Below, piece after piece: positions 52,683 to 61,008 of a stretch of DNA of 64,000 nt. The notes below the pieces were generated by a model that saw only the letters and a list, made by a program, of their open reading frames with translations, had not been told where the DNA came from and searched no databases. Made by a program: the position numbers and the translations under genes. The stretch lies in contig DASZIG010000094.1 in assembly GCA_035949375.1 (NCBI GenBank), positions 1-64,000 of the forward strand. The letters are read 5' to 3'. This stretch comes from Gp13-AA77 sp035949375. Its GTDB lineage: Bacteria > Acidobacteriota > Terriglobia > UBA7540. Position 1 is the first letter of the stretch; every line of letters starts with the position of its first letter.

Positions 52683-53669
52683 ATGGAAATCCACCAGTTT
52701 CGCTATTTTCTGGCCGTGGCGCGCCTGCGATCTTTCACGCGCGCGGCGGAGCACGAGCACGTCGCCCAGCCTTCACTGAGCCAGCAAATCCGCAAACTGG
52801 AGGACGAGCTGGGAGCGCGCCTGTTCAACCGGTTGGGGCGGTCGATCACGCTCACGTCCTTCGGCCAGCGGTTCGAGCAGCGCGCGCGACGGGTGCTGGC
52901 GGAACTCGAGGGAGCGCGCCAGGAAATGGATGAGATGCTCGGACTCCATCGCGGCAGCGTAAATCTGGGCGCCATTCCGACGCTCGCGCCGTATCTGCTT
53001 CCCGCGGTACTGGCCAGTTTCGGGCGCGCCTATCCCGGGATTGCGGTCAGCATGCGCGAGGGGCTCACGGCGTCGCTGCTGGCCGAGGTCGCGGCAGGCG
53101 AGTTGGACCTTGCCTTGTTGCGCTTGCCGGTTCCCGGCGCCGAATTCGTCTCCGAGTCTCTGGTCAAGGAAGGCATGCTGCTGGCCCTGCCGCCGAGGCA
53201 CCGGCTGTCACGCCGTCCGAGCCGCCCGGTGACCCTGGATGATCTGGCAGAAGAACGGTTCCTGTTACTGAAGGACGGTCACTGCTTCCGCGAGGACGTA
53301 TTGCAGATTTGCAAGCGTTGTCGCGTGAATCCGAACGTGGTGTTCGAGGGCGGTCAGTTCGACACTCTGGTGGCCATGGTGGCGGCCGGCGCCGGCGTCA
53401 CGCTACTGCCTGAAATGGCGCGCCGGCACTATCAGCACGCGGGCGTCGGCCTGGTCGATTTCGCGCCGCCGCGGCCGACGCGTACCATCGGGTTAGTGCG
53501 TGCCAAGGACCACTTCGTGACACCCGCCGCGCGAGCGTTTATCGAGCATCTCCGGAAGAGTTGCGGCGCGCCGGCGTCGGGCACGCCCGCCGTGGGTCCG
53601 GCCCGCAACGGCCTGCGATCCTCGCCGCGTGCGCGCGAGCGTGGCGCAGGGCGGGTTGCGGGAGGGTGA
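52683..53669 (+). CDS. LysR-family regulator, OxyR-like
   Basis: The 328-residue regulator has an N-terminal winged HTH (FRYFLAVARLRSFTRAAEHEHVAQPSLSQQIRKLEDELGARLFNR) and a LysR effector domain. In the segment LLLKDGHCFREDVLQICKRC, Cys201 and Cys210 are nine residues apart, the same spacing as the redox pair Cys199/Cys208 of E. coli OxyR, and GHC is kept. FEGGQFDTLVAMVAAGAGVTLLPEMA also fits OxyR. Thus a peroxide-sensing role is likely but not proven. No target catalase or peroxidase is adjacent. Confidence 0.82.
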   Translation: MEIHQFRYFLAVARLRSFTRAAEHEHVAQPSLSQQIRKLEDELGARLFNRLGRSITLTSFGQRFEQRARRVLAELEGARQEMDEMLGLHRGSVNLGAIPTLAPYLLPAVLASFGRAYPGIAVSMREGLTASLLAEVAAGELDLALLRLPVPGAEFVSESLVKEGMLLALPPRHRLSRRPSRPVTLDDLAEERFLLLKDGHCFREDVLQICKRCRVNPNVVFEGGQFDTLVAMVAAGAGVTLLPEMARRHYQHAGVGLVDFAPPRPTRTIGLVRAKDHFVTPAARAFIEHLRKSCGAPASGTPAVGPARNGLRSSPRARERGAGRVAGG

Positions 53670-53675
53670 CCCTCA

Positions 53676-54548
53676 ATGCTGAAGCATCGCGCTCAGCCTT
53701 CACATCGTCACATCGAGAGCGCCCATTCCGCCGTGCTCAAGGTATTCCGGCGGAGCCTCGCTCTGGGCGTCACCCGCGAGGGATGGCTCGCGATCGAGGG
53801 TCCGATTCTGTTTGAAGAGGCGCTCGCGGCCGGACGATACCTCGCTCGCGACGGGCGCAGAAGCCCGGCCGGCCCGATTCTCCGCAGCGTGCTCGCGACC
53901 GAGCGCCAGGCGGAGCGGTTCGACGAGAGTCTGCGGCGATTGCCCGATGATGTTGAGGTCAACGTGGTGTCCGACGTGCTATTTGAGCGCGTCACCCAGA
54001 CGCAAACGCCGCAGGGAATCGCTGCCTTCGTGGAATTGCCGGGTCACGATCCGGACCGCGTAATGGGCCGTCCTGACGCCCTGGTGGTGGTGGCCTGCGA
54101 GCTGCAGGATCCGGGCAATCTCGGCTCCATCATGCGCAGCGCTCAGGCCCTGGGCGCGACGGCTCTGGCGGCGCTCCGGAATACGGTGAGTCCCTTCAAC
54201 CCCAAGACCGTCCGCTCGTCTGCGGGGGCCGTGTTTCGCCTGCCGTTGTTTCCGGCGCTGGACCCTCCATCGCTGCTCGCGCGCCTCCGCCGCCTGGGAC
54301 TGAGGATTCTCGCCACCGACAGCCGGAGTCCCGTGCGTGTTTCGGATGTCGATCTGCGCGGTCCGATCGCTCTGCTGGTCGGCCAGGAGGCCGCGGGCCT
54401 CGACGCCGGACTCATGCGCCAGGCCGACGAGCGCGTGGCCATCCCGATTCGCAGCGGCACGGATTCGCTGAACGCCGCCGCCGCCGCCGGCGTGGTTCTG
54501 TACGAAGCCGCGCGCCAACGGGGGTTTCGATTCGATGAGCCTCTTTGA
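53676..54548 (+). CDS. TrmH/SpoU-family RNA 2'-O-methyltransferase
   Basis: The 290-residue enzyme has a substrate-binding N-domain then the trefoil-knot SPOUT domain: ELQDPGNLGSIMRSAQALGATALAALRNTVSPFNPKTVRSSAGAVFRLP, IALLVGQEAAGL, and IPIRSGTDSLNAAAAAGVVLYEA. This resembles the group that methylates 23S rRNA (RlmB-like). It starts at ATG 53676 and its end overlaps rarA by 14 nt, so the two are cotranscribed. Confidence 0.88.
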   Translation: MLKHRAQPSHRHIESAHSAVLKVFRRSLALGVTREGWLAIEGPILFEEALAAGRYLARDGRRSPAGPILRSVLATERQAERFDESLRRLPDDVEVNVVSDVLFERVTQTQTPQGIAAFVELPGHDPDRVMGRPDALVVVACELQDPGNLGSIMRSAQALGATALAALRNTVSPFNPKTVRSSAGAVFRLPLFPALDPPSLLARLRRLGLRILATDSRSPVRVSDVDLRGPIALLVGQEAAGLDAGLMRQADERVAIPIRSGTDSLNAAAAAGVVLYEAARQRGFRFDEPL

Positions 54549-55890
54549 AACCGCTTTGCCTTCGCCGCGGCCGGCCGAGGAGGGCCGTCCGCTGGCCGAC
54601 CGGATGCGTCCGGAGACGCTCGACGAGTTCATCGGCCAGCAGCATCTGCTCGGTCCGGGCAAGCCCCTGCGCCTGGCCATCGAGCGCGATGAAGCCTCTT
54701 CCATGATCCTGTGGGGACCGCCCGGTTCGGGCAAGACGACCCTCGCCGCCATCGTGGCGCGGCAGACTCGCAGTCGCTTCGTGAAGTTCAGCGCCGTGCT
54801 GGCGGGAATCCGCGAGATCAAGGACGTGATGGTGGCGGCGGAAAAGTCCCGTGCCTACGGCCATCGCACCATCCTTTTTGTTGATGAGATCCATCGCTTC
54901 AACAAGGCGCAGCAGGACGCCTTTCTGCCTTACGTCGAGCGCGGCGACGTGGTGCTGATCGGCGCCACCACGGAGAATCCTTCTTTCGAGGTCAACTCGG
55001 CGCTGCTCTCGCGCGCCAAAACGTACCTGCTTTCGCCGCTCTCGACCGAGGAGATTTTCAGCCTGCTCGGGCGCGCGCTACGCGATGAAAAGCGAGGCCT
55101 CGGCGGGCGCCAGATCGAGATTTCCGAAGACCTGCTCCGGCAGATCGCGGTGTTTTCGAACGGAGACGCGCGCGCCGCGTACAACGCGCTCGAAGCGGCC
55201 GCCGCCGGAACCCATCGCGATGCCGACGGACGCGCGGTGGTGACGCCGCAGATCGTGGAAGACGCGTTGCAGCGCAAAATGCTGCTCTATGACAAGGCGG
55301 GCGAAGAGCACTTCAACGTAATCTCCGCCCTGCACAAGTCGGTGCGCAACTCCGACGCCGACGCCACGCTCTACTGGCTGGCGCGCATGATCGAAGCGGG
55401 CGAAGATCCGCTCTACATCGTGCGCCGCCTGATCCGCATGGCCTCCGAAGATATCGGCCTTGCAGACCCGCGCGCCCTCGAGATCACCGTGGCCGCGCAG
55501 CAAGCGGTGCACTTCGTGGGCATGCCTGAGGGAAACCTGGCGCTGGCCCAGGCGGCCGTGTACCTGGCGCTCGCTCCGAAGTCGAACGCCCTTTACGCGG
55601 CCTACGGCGAGATCCAGCAGGACGTCGCCCGCACGGTGGCCGAGCCCGTTCCCCTGCACCTGCGGAACGCGGTCACGGGCATGATGGCGCACTTCGGCTA
55701 TGGGAAGGGCTATCAGTATGCCCACGACGCGCCCGAACGCCTGACGGCCATGAGCTGTCTTCCCGAGAGCCTGAAGGACCGCCGTTACTACCTGCCGACG
55801 GACGAAGGCGTGGAGAAGAAACTGAAAGAGCGCTTGGAATCGATTCGAGAATGGAAGAAGCGCGCCGGCGGCCCGGAACCGCGTGAATAA
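54535..55890 (+). CDS. rarA: Replication-associated recombination protein A
   Basis: This 451-residue AAA+ ATPase has Walker A (LWGPPGSGKTTLAAIVARQT), Walker B (ILFVDEIHRFNKAQQDAFLPYVERG), a sensor (ATTENPSFEVNSALLSRA) and the family C-terminal domain (GEDPLYIVRRLIRMASEDIGLADPRALEI). It acts at stalled replication forks. ATG 54535 overlaps the upstream methyltransferase gene. Confidence 0.95.
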   Translation: MSLFETALPSPRPAEEGRPLADRMRPETLDEFIGQQHLLGPGKPLRLAIERDEASSMILWGPPGSGKTTLAAIVARQTRSRFVKFSAVLAGIREIKDVMVAAEKSRAYGHRTILFVDEIHRFNKAQQDAFLPYVERGDVVLIGATTENPSFEVNSALLSRAKTYLLSPLSTEEIFSLLGRALRDEKRGLGGRQIEISEDLLRQIAVFSNGDARAAYNALEAAAAGTHRDADGRAVVTPQIVEDALQRKMLLYDKAGEEHFNVISALHKSVRNSDADATLYWLARMIEAGEDPLYIVRRLIRMASEDIGLADPRALEITVAAQQAVHFVGMPEGNLALAQAAVYLALAPKSNALYAAYGEIQQDVARTVAEPVPLHLRNAVTGMMAHFGYGKGYQYAHDAPERLTAMSCLPESLKDRRYYLPTDEGVEKKLKERLESIREWKKRAGGPEPRE

Positions 55891-55956
55891 AGCTCAGGCT
55901 GGAAGCTATTAGGCTGGAGAGTTTAGGCAGGTAAGTAGCTTACTGCCGGAGAGCCC

Positions 55957-56451
55957 TCAGAGCCCCTCGCTCAGAAAGCGCCGGGCGTGTTCTTTCAGGA
56001 TGCAGCGGTCCTGCACGACTTCGAGGCCCGCCGCCCGCGCGCGCCCGGCCGATTTCTCATCGGTTACGCCTTCCTGCATCCAGATCACGCGCGCCTGGCG
56101 CCGGATCGCGCTCTCCACGATCTCCCGCACGTGCCGGGCCTGACGGAAAATCACCACGATTTCAATGGGCTCCGCCACCCCGGCCAGGTCCGGATAAGAC
56201 CGCTCGCCGAGCACCGCGCTCTCGTGAGGATTGACGGGGATAATGCGGTAGCCGTGCTGCTGCATGTAGGCGGCGACGCCGCAACTCGGACGCGAGAGCT
56301 TCGACGAAAGGCCCACCACCGCGAGGGTCCTGTACTTCTCGAGCATGCGGGTGATGGGGTCCTGCACGGGAACGCCCCGTTCCGAGAGCCGGCGGTCGAT
56401 GCGCCAACTGGTTTGGGGATGTTCGAGGCGATGAGTATGGGTCGCGGCCAT
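55957..56451 (-). CDS. CoA-binding domain protein (YccU-like)
   Basis: The 164-residue protein has a Rossmann CoA-binding domain: ITRMLEKYRTLAVVGLSSKLSRPSCGVAAYMQQHGYRIIPVNP, VFRQARHVREIVESAIRRQARVIWMQEGV. Function is unknown. ATG 56451 is used, ten residues below the longest start. It stands alone downstream of hisC. Confidence 0.85.
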   Translation of the reverse strand: MAATHTHRLEHPQTSWRIDRRLSERGVPVQDPITRMLEKYRTLAVVGLSSKLSRPSCGVAAYMQQHGYRIIPVNPHESAVLGERSYPDLAGVAEPIEIVVIFRQARHVREIVESAIRRQARVIWMQEGVTDEKSAGRARAAGLEVVQDRCILKEHARRFLSEGL

Positions 56452-56521
56452 TTCATACCTCCTGCCTGGCGCGGACAAGGTCCGTGCGCCGGGAAGCGGG
56501 CTGGTGCACTCGCCCGGCGTC

Positions 56522-57682
56522 TTACGATTTCACAGTGAGCGTTTTCGGTTGGTTTGTCAACTTCTCAACCCGGTCGAGCGCGTCAAGAAAAATCTGGTTG
56601 TCCTCGTGCGTCCCCACGGTCACTCGTAGCGAGGTCGGAAGCTCGTAAAGCTTCATGGGGCGCACGATCACCCCTTCGTGGAGCAACTGCCGGAAATCCT
56701 CGTTGCAATCGCGCCCCGTGTCGATCAGCACGAAATTGGCCACCGAAGGAGTGTACCCGATTCCGCGGGCCTCGAACTCGGCGGTGAGGAACTTCATCTC
56801 CCGCGCGTTGGTCTCGACCGACAAGCGCAGATGTTCGCGATCGTCAAGCGCCGCCGCGGCCGCGGCCTGTGCCAGGCTCGAGGCGTTGAAGGGCGAACGC
56901 ACGCGATTCAGAACCTCGATCAGGTCCGCCTGGCCCATGCCGTACCCGATGCGCAAGCCTGCAAGGCCATGCGCCTTGGAGAACGTGCGCAGGACCAGAA
57001 GATTGCGGCCGGCGCGCACCTCATCGAGCGAGCGCGAGTAGTCCGGCGCGGAGACGTAGTCGCAGTAGGCCTCGTCGAGCACCACCAGCACCCGGGCGGG
57101 CAACTCGTCCAGCAACCGGTCGAGCGCGTCGGCGGTGAACATCGTGCCCGTCGGGTTGTTGGGATTGGCCAGATAGATGATTTTGGTTCCGGGCGTCACG
57201 GCGGCGCGCACGGCCTCGAGGTCGCAGGCGAGATTCCGCATGGGCGCCTTGACCACGCGGCCGCCCATGGACCTCGTGGCGGTGTCGTAGATGTAGAAAG
57301 AGCGCTCCGAGACCACCACGTCATCGCCCGGCTCAAGGCACGTCTTGGCCACGAGCTCGATAAGCTCCGTTGAGCCCGCGCCCAGGATGATCCGATCCAT
57401 GTCGAGCTGCTGCAAGTCCGCCAGTTTCTCGCGCAGATAGTAGCCGCCGCCGTCCGGATAGAAGCTCGCCCTCCGCACCGCGCGCGCCACGGCATCGATG
57501 GCCAGGGGCGAAGGGCCCAGCGGGTTCTCGTTCGAGGCCAGCTTGATCGCCGGATGGCCAAGCTCGCGCTCGACCTCTTCAATCGGCTTGCCGGGCGGGT
57601 AGGGTTCGAGCGTCTGCGCCCACGGAGTGACCAGATCGATGACCTGTGATCGGGAAGTGGGGAAGGACCTGAGGGCAGCCAT
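56522..57682 (-). CDS. hisC: Histidinol-phosphate aminotransferase
   Basis: The 386-residue PLP enzyme has KLASNENPLGPSPLAIDAV, YLANPNNPTGTMFTADAL, VVLDEAYCDYVSAPDY and the PLP-lysine motif LRTFSKAHGLAGLRIGYGMGQADLI. It converts imidazole acetol phosphate to histidinol phosphate in histidine synthesis; related enzymes act on aromatic amino acids. It abuts the RluB-type gene (1 nt apart), so the two are cotranscribed. Confidence 0.9.
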   Translation of the reverse strand: MAALRSFPTSRSQVIDLVTPWAQTLEPYPPGKPIEEVERELGHPAIKLASNENPLGPSPLAIDAVARAVRRASFYPDGGGYYLREKLADLQQLDMDRIILGAGSTELIELVAKTCLEPGDDVVVSERSFYIYDTATRSMGGRVVKAPMRNLACDLEAVRAAVTPGTKIIYLANPNNPTGTMFTADALDRLLDELPARVLVVLDEAYCDYVSAPDYSRSLDEVRAGRNLLVLRTFSKAHGLAGLRIGYGMGQADLIEVLNRVRSPFNASSLAQAAAAAALDDREHLRLSVETNAREMKFLTAEFEARGIGYTPSVANFVLIDTGRDCNEDFRQLLHEGVIVRPMKLYELPTSLRVTVGTHEDNQIFLDALDRVEKLTNQPKTLTVKS

Positions 57683-58459
57683 TTAGTGAACCTCCGCGCT
57701 CGGGGCGCCTGCGGGGCGCCGGCTCTTCGAGCCCTTGCCTTTCCATTCTTTCAGCCGGTGGACCTCGGTGGCGGACAGATGCCGGAATTGGCCCGGCGCG
57801 AGTCCTTCGTCGGTCAAAAAGGCGATGCGCACGCGCTTCAACTTCACTACCGGTTGTCCGATGCGCTCAAACATGCGCCGGACCTGGTGGTAGCGTCCCT
57901 CGATGAGCGTCACTTCGTACCACGGCTTCGCGCGTCCGGCGCCCGCGCCGAGCGGCCGGATTTCGGCCGGGGCGGTGCGCTGGCCGTCGAGCACGATGCC
58001 GCTCTCGATCTTGCGCAGGCTCTCGGGACCCGGCACGCCTTCGAGCTTGGCGTGATAGGTGCGGGGCACGGCGGAGGCGCGCGACATCAGAAAGTTGGCC
58101 AACTCGCCGTCGTTGGTCAGCAGCATGATGCCCGAAGAATGGTAGTCGAGGCGACCCACCGGATAAACGCGCTCCTTCACGCTCCGCACCAGCGAAATTA
58201 CGGTGGGCCGGTGCTGGGGGTCTGTGACCGTGGACACGTAGCCTACCGGCTTGTGAACGAGAAGGTAGAGAAGCTTCGAACCGCGCCGCAGCGGCCGTCC
58301 GTCCACCTCGATGCGGTCGCGGGCGGCGTCTGCCTTCGAGCCGAGCTCCGTCACGGCCTCGCCGTTGACGGCCACGCGGCCCTGCCGGATCAGTTCCTCG
58401 GCCTTGCGGCGCGAGGTGACGCCGGCAGCGGCGACGATTTTTTGGAGTCTTTCCAGCAT
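57683..58459 (-). CDS. RluB/RsuA-type pseudouridine synthase
   Basis: The 258-residue protein has an N-terminal S4 RNA-binding domain (MLERLQKIVAAAGVTSRRKAEELIRQGRVAVNG), then the synthase domain with the catalytic motif VGRLDYHSSGIMLLTNDGELAN and YHQVRRMFERIGQPVVKLKRVRIAFL. It modifies rRNA, probably 23S rRNA as RluB does. It usually follows scpAB; here two VapBC modules lie between them. Confidence 0.93.
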   Translation of the reverse strand: MLERLQKIVAAAGVTSRRKAEELIRQGRVAVNGEAVTELGSKADAARDRIEVDGRPLRRGSKLLYLLVHKPVGYVSTVTDPQHRPTVISLVRSVKERVYPVGRLDYHSSGIMLLTNDGELANFLMSRASAVPRTYHAKLEGVPGPESLRKIESGIVLDGQRTAPAEIRPLGAGAGRAKPWYEVTLIEGRYHQVRRMFERIGQPVVKLKRVRIAFLTDEGLAPGQFRHLSATEVHRLKEWKGKGSKSRRPAGAPSAEVH

Positions 58460-58468
58460 GGCACGCAG

Positions 58469-58903
58469 TTACTCAAGCAGGAGGGCATTGTCGCCCGCCA
58501 GCCTGCCAAGCGCCCGGTCAAACGTGACGAGCCTCAGACCTGCCGCCTGGGCAAAGGCCGCGAGATAAGCATCGGGCCATCGTTGAGGCGCGAATTGACT
58601 CGTCGCAGTCAACGACCGGAATCTACCTTGAATTTCGTCGGGGTCTGATTCCGAATGAAACTCCACTCGCGGGTCGCCTAAAAGGATGTCGTAAACTCTC
58701 CACGCCTCACGTTGGGTCTTCACCTCGTCGCCCATCACGGCCGCGTTTGTCAGCAAGCGCAGAAAGCCGAGCTGGGTAAATCGGCAGAATGCCACCGTGC
58801 CGGCGGTGACGCGTTCCAGCCAGGAAGAGGCAGTCGGGTAATGGCTGTGGGCACGGTAGGTCAGCGCAACCCAGACATTGGTATCAGGGAAATAGGATTT
58901 CAT
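58469..58903 (-). CDS. VapC-type PIN ribonuclease toxin
   Basis: The 144-residue PIN protein has MKSYFPDTNVWVALTYRAHSHYPTASSWLE (PDTNVWVAL motif with catalytic Asp), FCRFTQLGFLRLLTNAAVMGD, APQRWPDAYLAAFAQAAGLRLVTFDRALGRL. It overlaps its antitoxin by 20 nt and ends 9 nt before the RluB-type gene. Confidence 0.9.
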   Translation of the reverse strand: MKSYFPDTNVWVALTYRAHSHYPTASSWLERVTAGTVAFCRFTQLGFLRLLTNAAVMGDEVKTQREAWRVYDILLGDPRVEFHSESDPDEIQGRFRSLTATSQFAPQRWPDAYLAAFAQAAGLRLVTFDRALGRLAGDNALLLE

Positions 58904-59114
58904 TGATCTTCTGGTTCGTCAGATCCAGCGTGCCCGGCCGCTTGGAATCGATGATGGGAAGCCGGACACGTTTGCTCACCGGGGATCCCTTCGAGTGTTC
59001 CAGTTCCGCCTTGACGCCGAGCAGAATTAAGTCCTTTACAGAACAGCCTCGCAGGGCCGCGGTCGATTTCAGGCGCCGGTAGATGGGGTCCGGAATATCA
59101 ACAGTAGTTCGCAT
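58884..59114 (-). CDS. RHH-type VapB antitoxin
   Basis: The 76-residue protein begins MRTTVDIPDPIYRRLKSTAALRGCSVKDLILLGVKAEL, a ribbon-helix-helix segment, then a tail (PIIDSKRPGTLDLTNQKINEILF) for toxin binding. It has no SD; the -10 is 6 nt upstream of the ATG and a palindrome covers the spacer. Confidence 0.85.
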   Translation of the reverse strand: MRTTVDIPDPIYRRLKSTAALRGCSVKDLILLGVKAELEHSKGSPVSKRVRLPIIDSKRPGTLDLTNQKINEILFP

Positions 59115-59120
59115 GACTCA

Positions 59121-59139
59121 ATTCTACCATATTTATGGT
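59121..59139 (-). promoter_or_regulatory. Leaderless -10 and operator palindrome of a VapBC module
   Basis: On the minus strand TAGAAT (complement of 59121-59126) ends 6 nt before the ATG. Abutting it, ACCATA-AA-TATGGT (59126-59139) is a perfect 6-bp inverted repeat. The -35 is weak (TTGATT at 14 nt, or GCTTGA at 16 nt). Confidence 0.6.
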
Positions 59140-59219
59140 TAATCAAGCCGCGCTGAATCGTCCGCAATCCGGCCACAACGATTCCCTGGCGACGCTCCGG
59201 CGCCTAAGTCACAAGGCGC

Positions 59220-59648
59220 CTAACCCACAAAAGGATTCACCACGCGCACCGAACCGTAGAGCCGCCCGTTATCGAAATCCTCCGAAAGGAGTTCCTCGAG
59301 CCCGTAGTAATCAGCGTAAGCCCACATGTGCGCGTCATACCAGGAGAGCTGGTAGGCCGCTGCCCCTCGCAAGGCATGCCGCACCAGCGCTTCATTCGGG
59401 TAGAGGATCAGGAACTCAGCCAGAAGCGCCTCGGCCTCGCGGCACGCCTCCACCGCGGAAAGCAAAGGCCCGGCGCCGCGCCGCGAGCGAGTGACCGCGG
59501 AGACAAACTCCACGATCGCCTGGTGTGCGATTCTCAGCGAGTCGTCCTGGAGGCCCCTCTCCAGCAGTTCCGTCGCGATGCGCTGCTTGCGGCGGTCGCG
59601 CGGGTCGAACGTGTAAACAAGCACGTTGGTGTCAACGAGTGCGGCCAC
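59220..59648 (-). CDS. VapC-type PIN ribonuclease toxin
   Basis: The 142-residue protein reads VAALVDTNVLVYTFDPRDRRKQRIATELLERGLQDDSL, with AHQAIVEFVSAVTRSRRG, and LSWYDAHMWAYADYYGLEELLSEDFDNGRLYGSVRVVNPF, a good PIN domain with its acidic residues. GTG 59648 gives the family start and overlaps the antitoxin by 17 nt. Confidence 0.88.
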   Translation of the reverse strand: MAALVDTNVLVYTFDPRDRRKQRIATELLERGLQDDSLRIAHQAIVEFVSAVTRSRRGAGPLLSAVEACREAEALLAEFLILYPNEALVRHALRGAAAYQLSWYDAHMWAYADYYGLEELLSEDFDNGRLYGSVRVVNPFVG

Positions 59649-59973
59649 GAGTATACAACTCTTCCCGGGTCCATCCGCGTTCAATCTCGTGAGGCTTGGG
59701 CGCTCGAGCCCGGCTTGGACGCTCCGCAGTGGCGCCCTTCCGCCTCTTGACGTTCGCCTCACGGCGCCGCTGGCGCTCGATCATTTCGCGGAAAAGCTGA
59801 AGGCGTTCCTCGACGCTGCGAGTCCCTTCCCGGCCGACTCCGGCCTTCCGGGAAATCACTCGGATTGCGTCGCCCGCCGGCGCCCACTGCAGTTCGTCGC
59901 CCGGCCGGATGCCGTACTGATCCGCGATGGCCTTGGGCACGGTCAGTTGCAGCTTGCTTGTAACCTTGCTCAT
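59632..59973 (-). CDS. AbrB/SpoVT-type antitoxin
   Basis: The 113-residue protein begins SKVTSKLQLTVPKAIADQYGIRPGDELQWAPAGDAIRVISR, an AbrB DNA-binding domain, then a basic tail (EERLQLFREMIERQRRREANVKRRKG). It is autorepressed in all likelihood through the inverted repeat in its promoter. Confidence 0.86.
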   Translation of the reverse strand: MSKVTSKLQLTVPKAIADQYGIRPGDELQWAPAGDAIRVISRKAGVGREGTRSVEERLQLFREMIERQRRREANVKRRKGATAERPSRARAPKPHEIERGWTREELYTRGRTR

Positions 59974-59979
59974 ATCCTT

Positions 59980-60008
59980 ACTCTATCAAGGATCGAATCC
60001 TTGCTCAA
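59980..60008 (-). promoter_or_regulatory. Leaderless promoter with inverted repeat in the spacer
   Basis: On the minus strand TTGAGC (complement of 60003-60008), 17 nt, TAGAGT (complement of 59980-59985), 6 nt, ATG. The spacer holds CAAGGAT-CGA-ATCCTTG (59987-60003), a 7-bp inverted repeat; the half-site AAGGAT repeats again right before the ATG. Confidence 0.7.
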
Positions 60009-60062
60009 TCGACGAATCATGTTTTTCCCGCCACAGGGCGAGAAAATCGGTGAGGCCTGTGG

Positions 60063-60917
<855 letters not shown>

Positions 60918-60931
60918 GGGTCCTTCGGAAT

Positions 60932-61008
60932 GATGAACGATGACTGATGAATGATGAACCATTATTATTCATCGTTCATTGTTCATCATTCATCAGTCGT
61001 TGTTCATC
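60932..61008. repeat. 28-bp-arm inverted repeat between scpA and scpB
   Basis: The left arm 60932-60959 (GATGAACGATGACTGATGAA...) and right arm 60981-61008 match as reverse complements with two mismatches; the loop is 21 nt. Each arm is a short-period TGATGAAC repeat. The scpA stop (60976-60978) is in the loop and the last codons of scpA (ENDEQRLMNDEQ) are encoded by the right arm. Confidence 0.75.

Noticed and set aside
57686..58648. 320-codon plus-strand frame across the RluB-type gene
   Set aside because: Shadow frame; the minus strand encodes a textbook S4 plus pseudouridine synthase protein.
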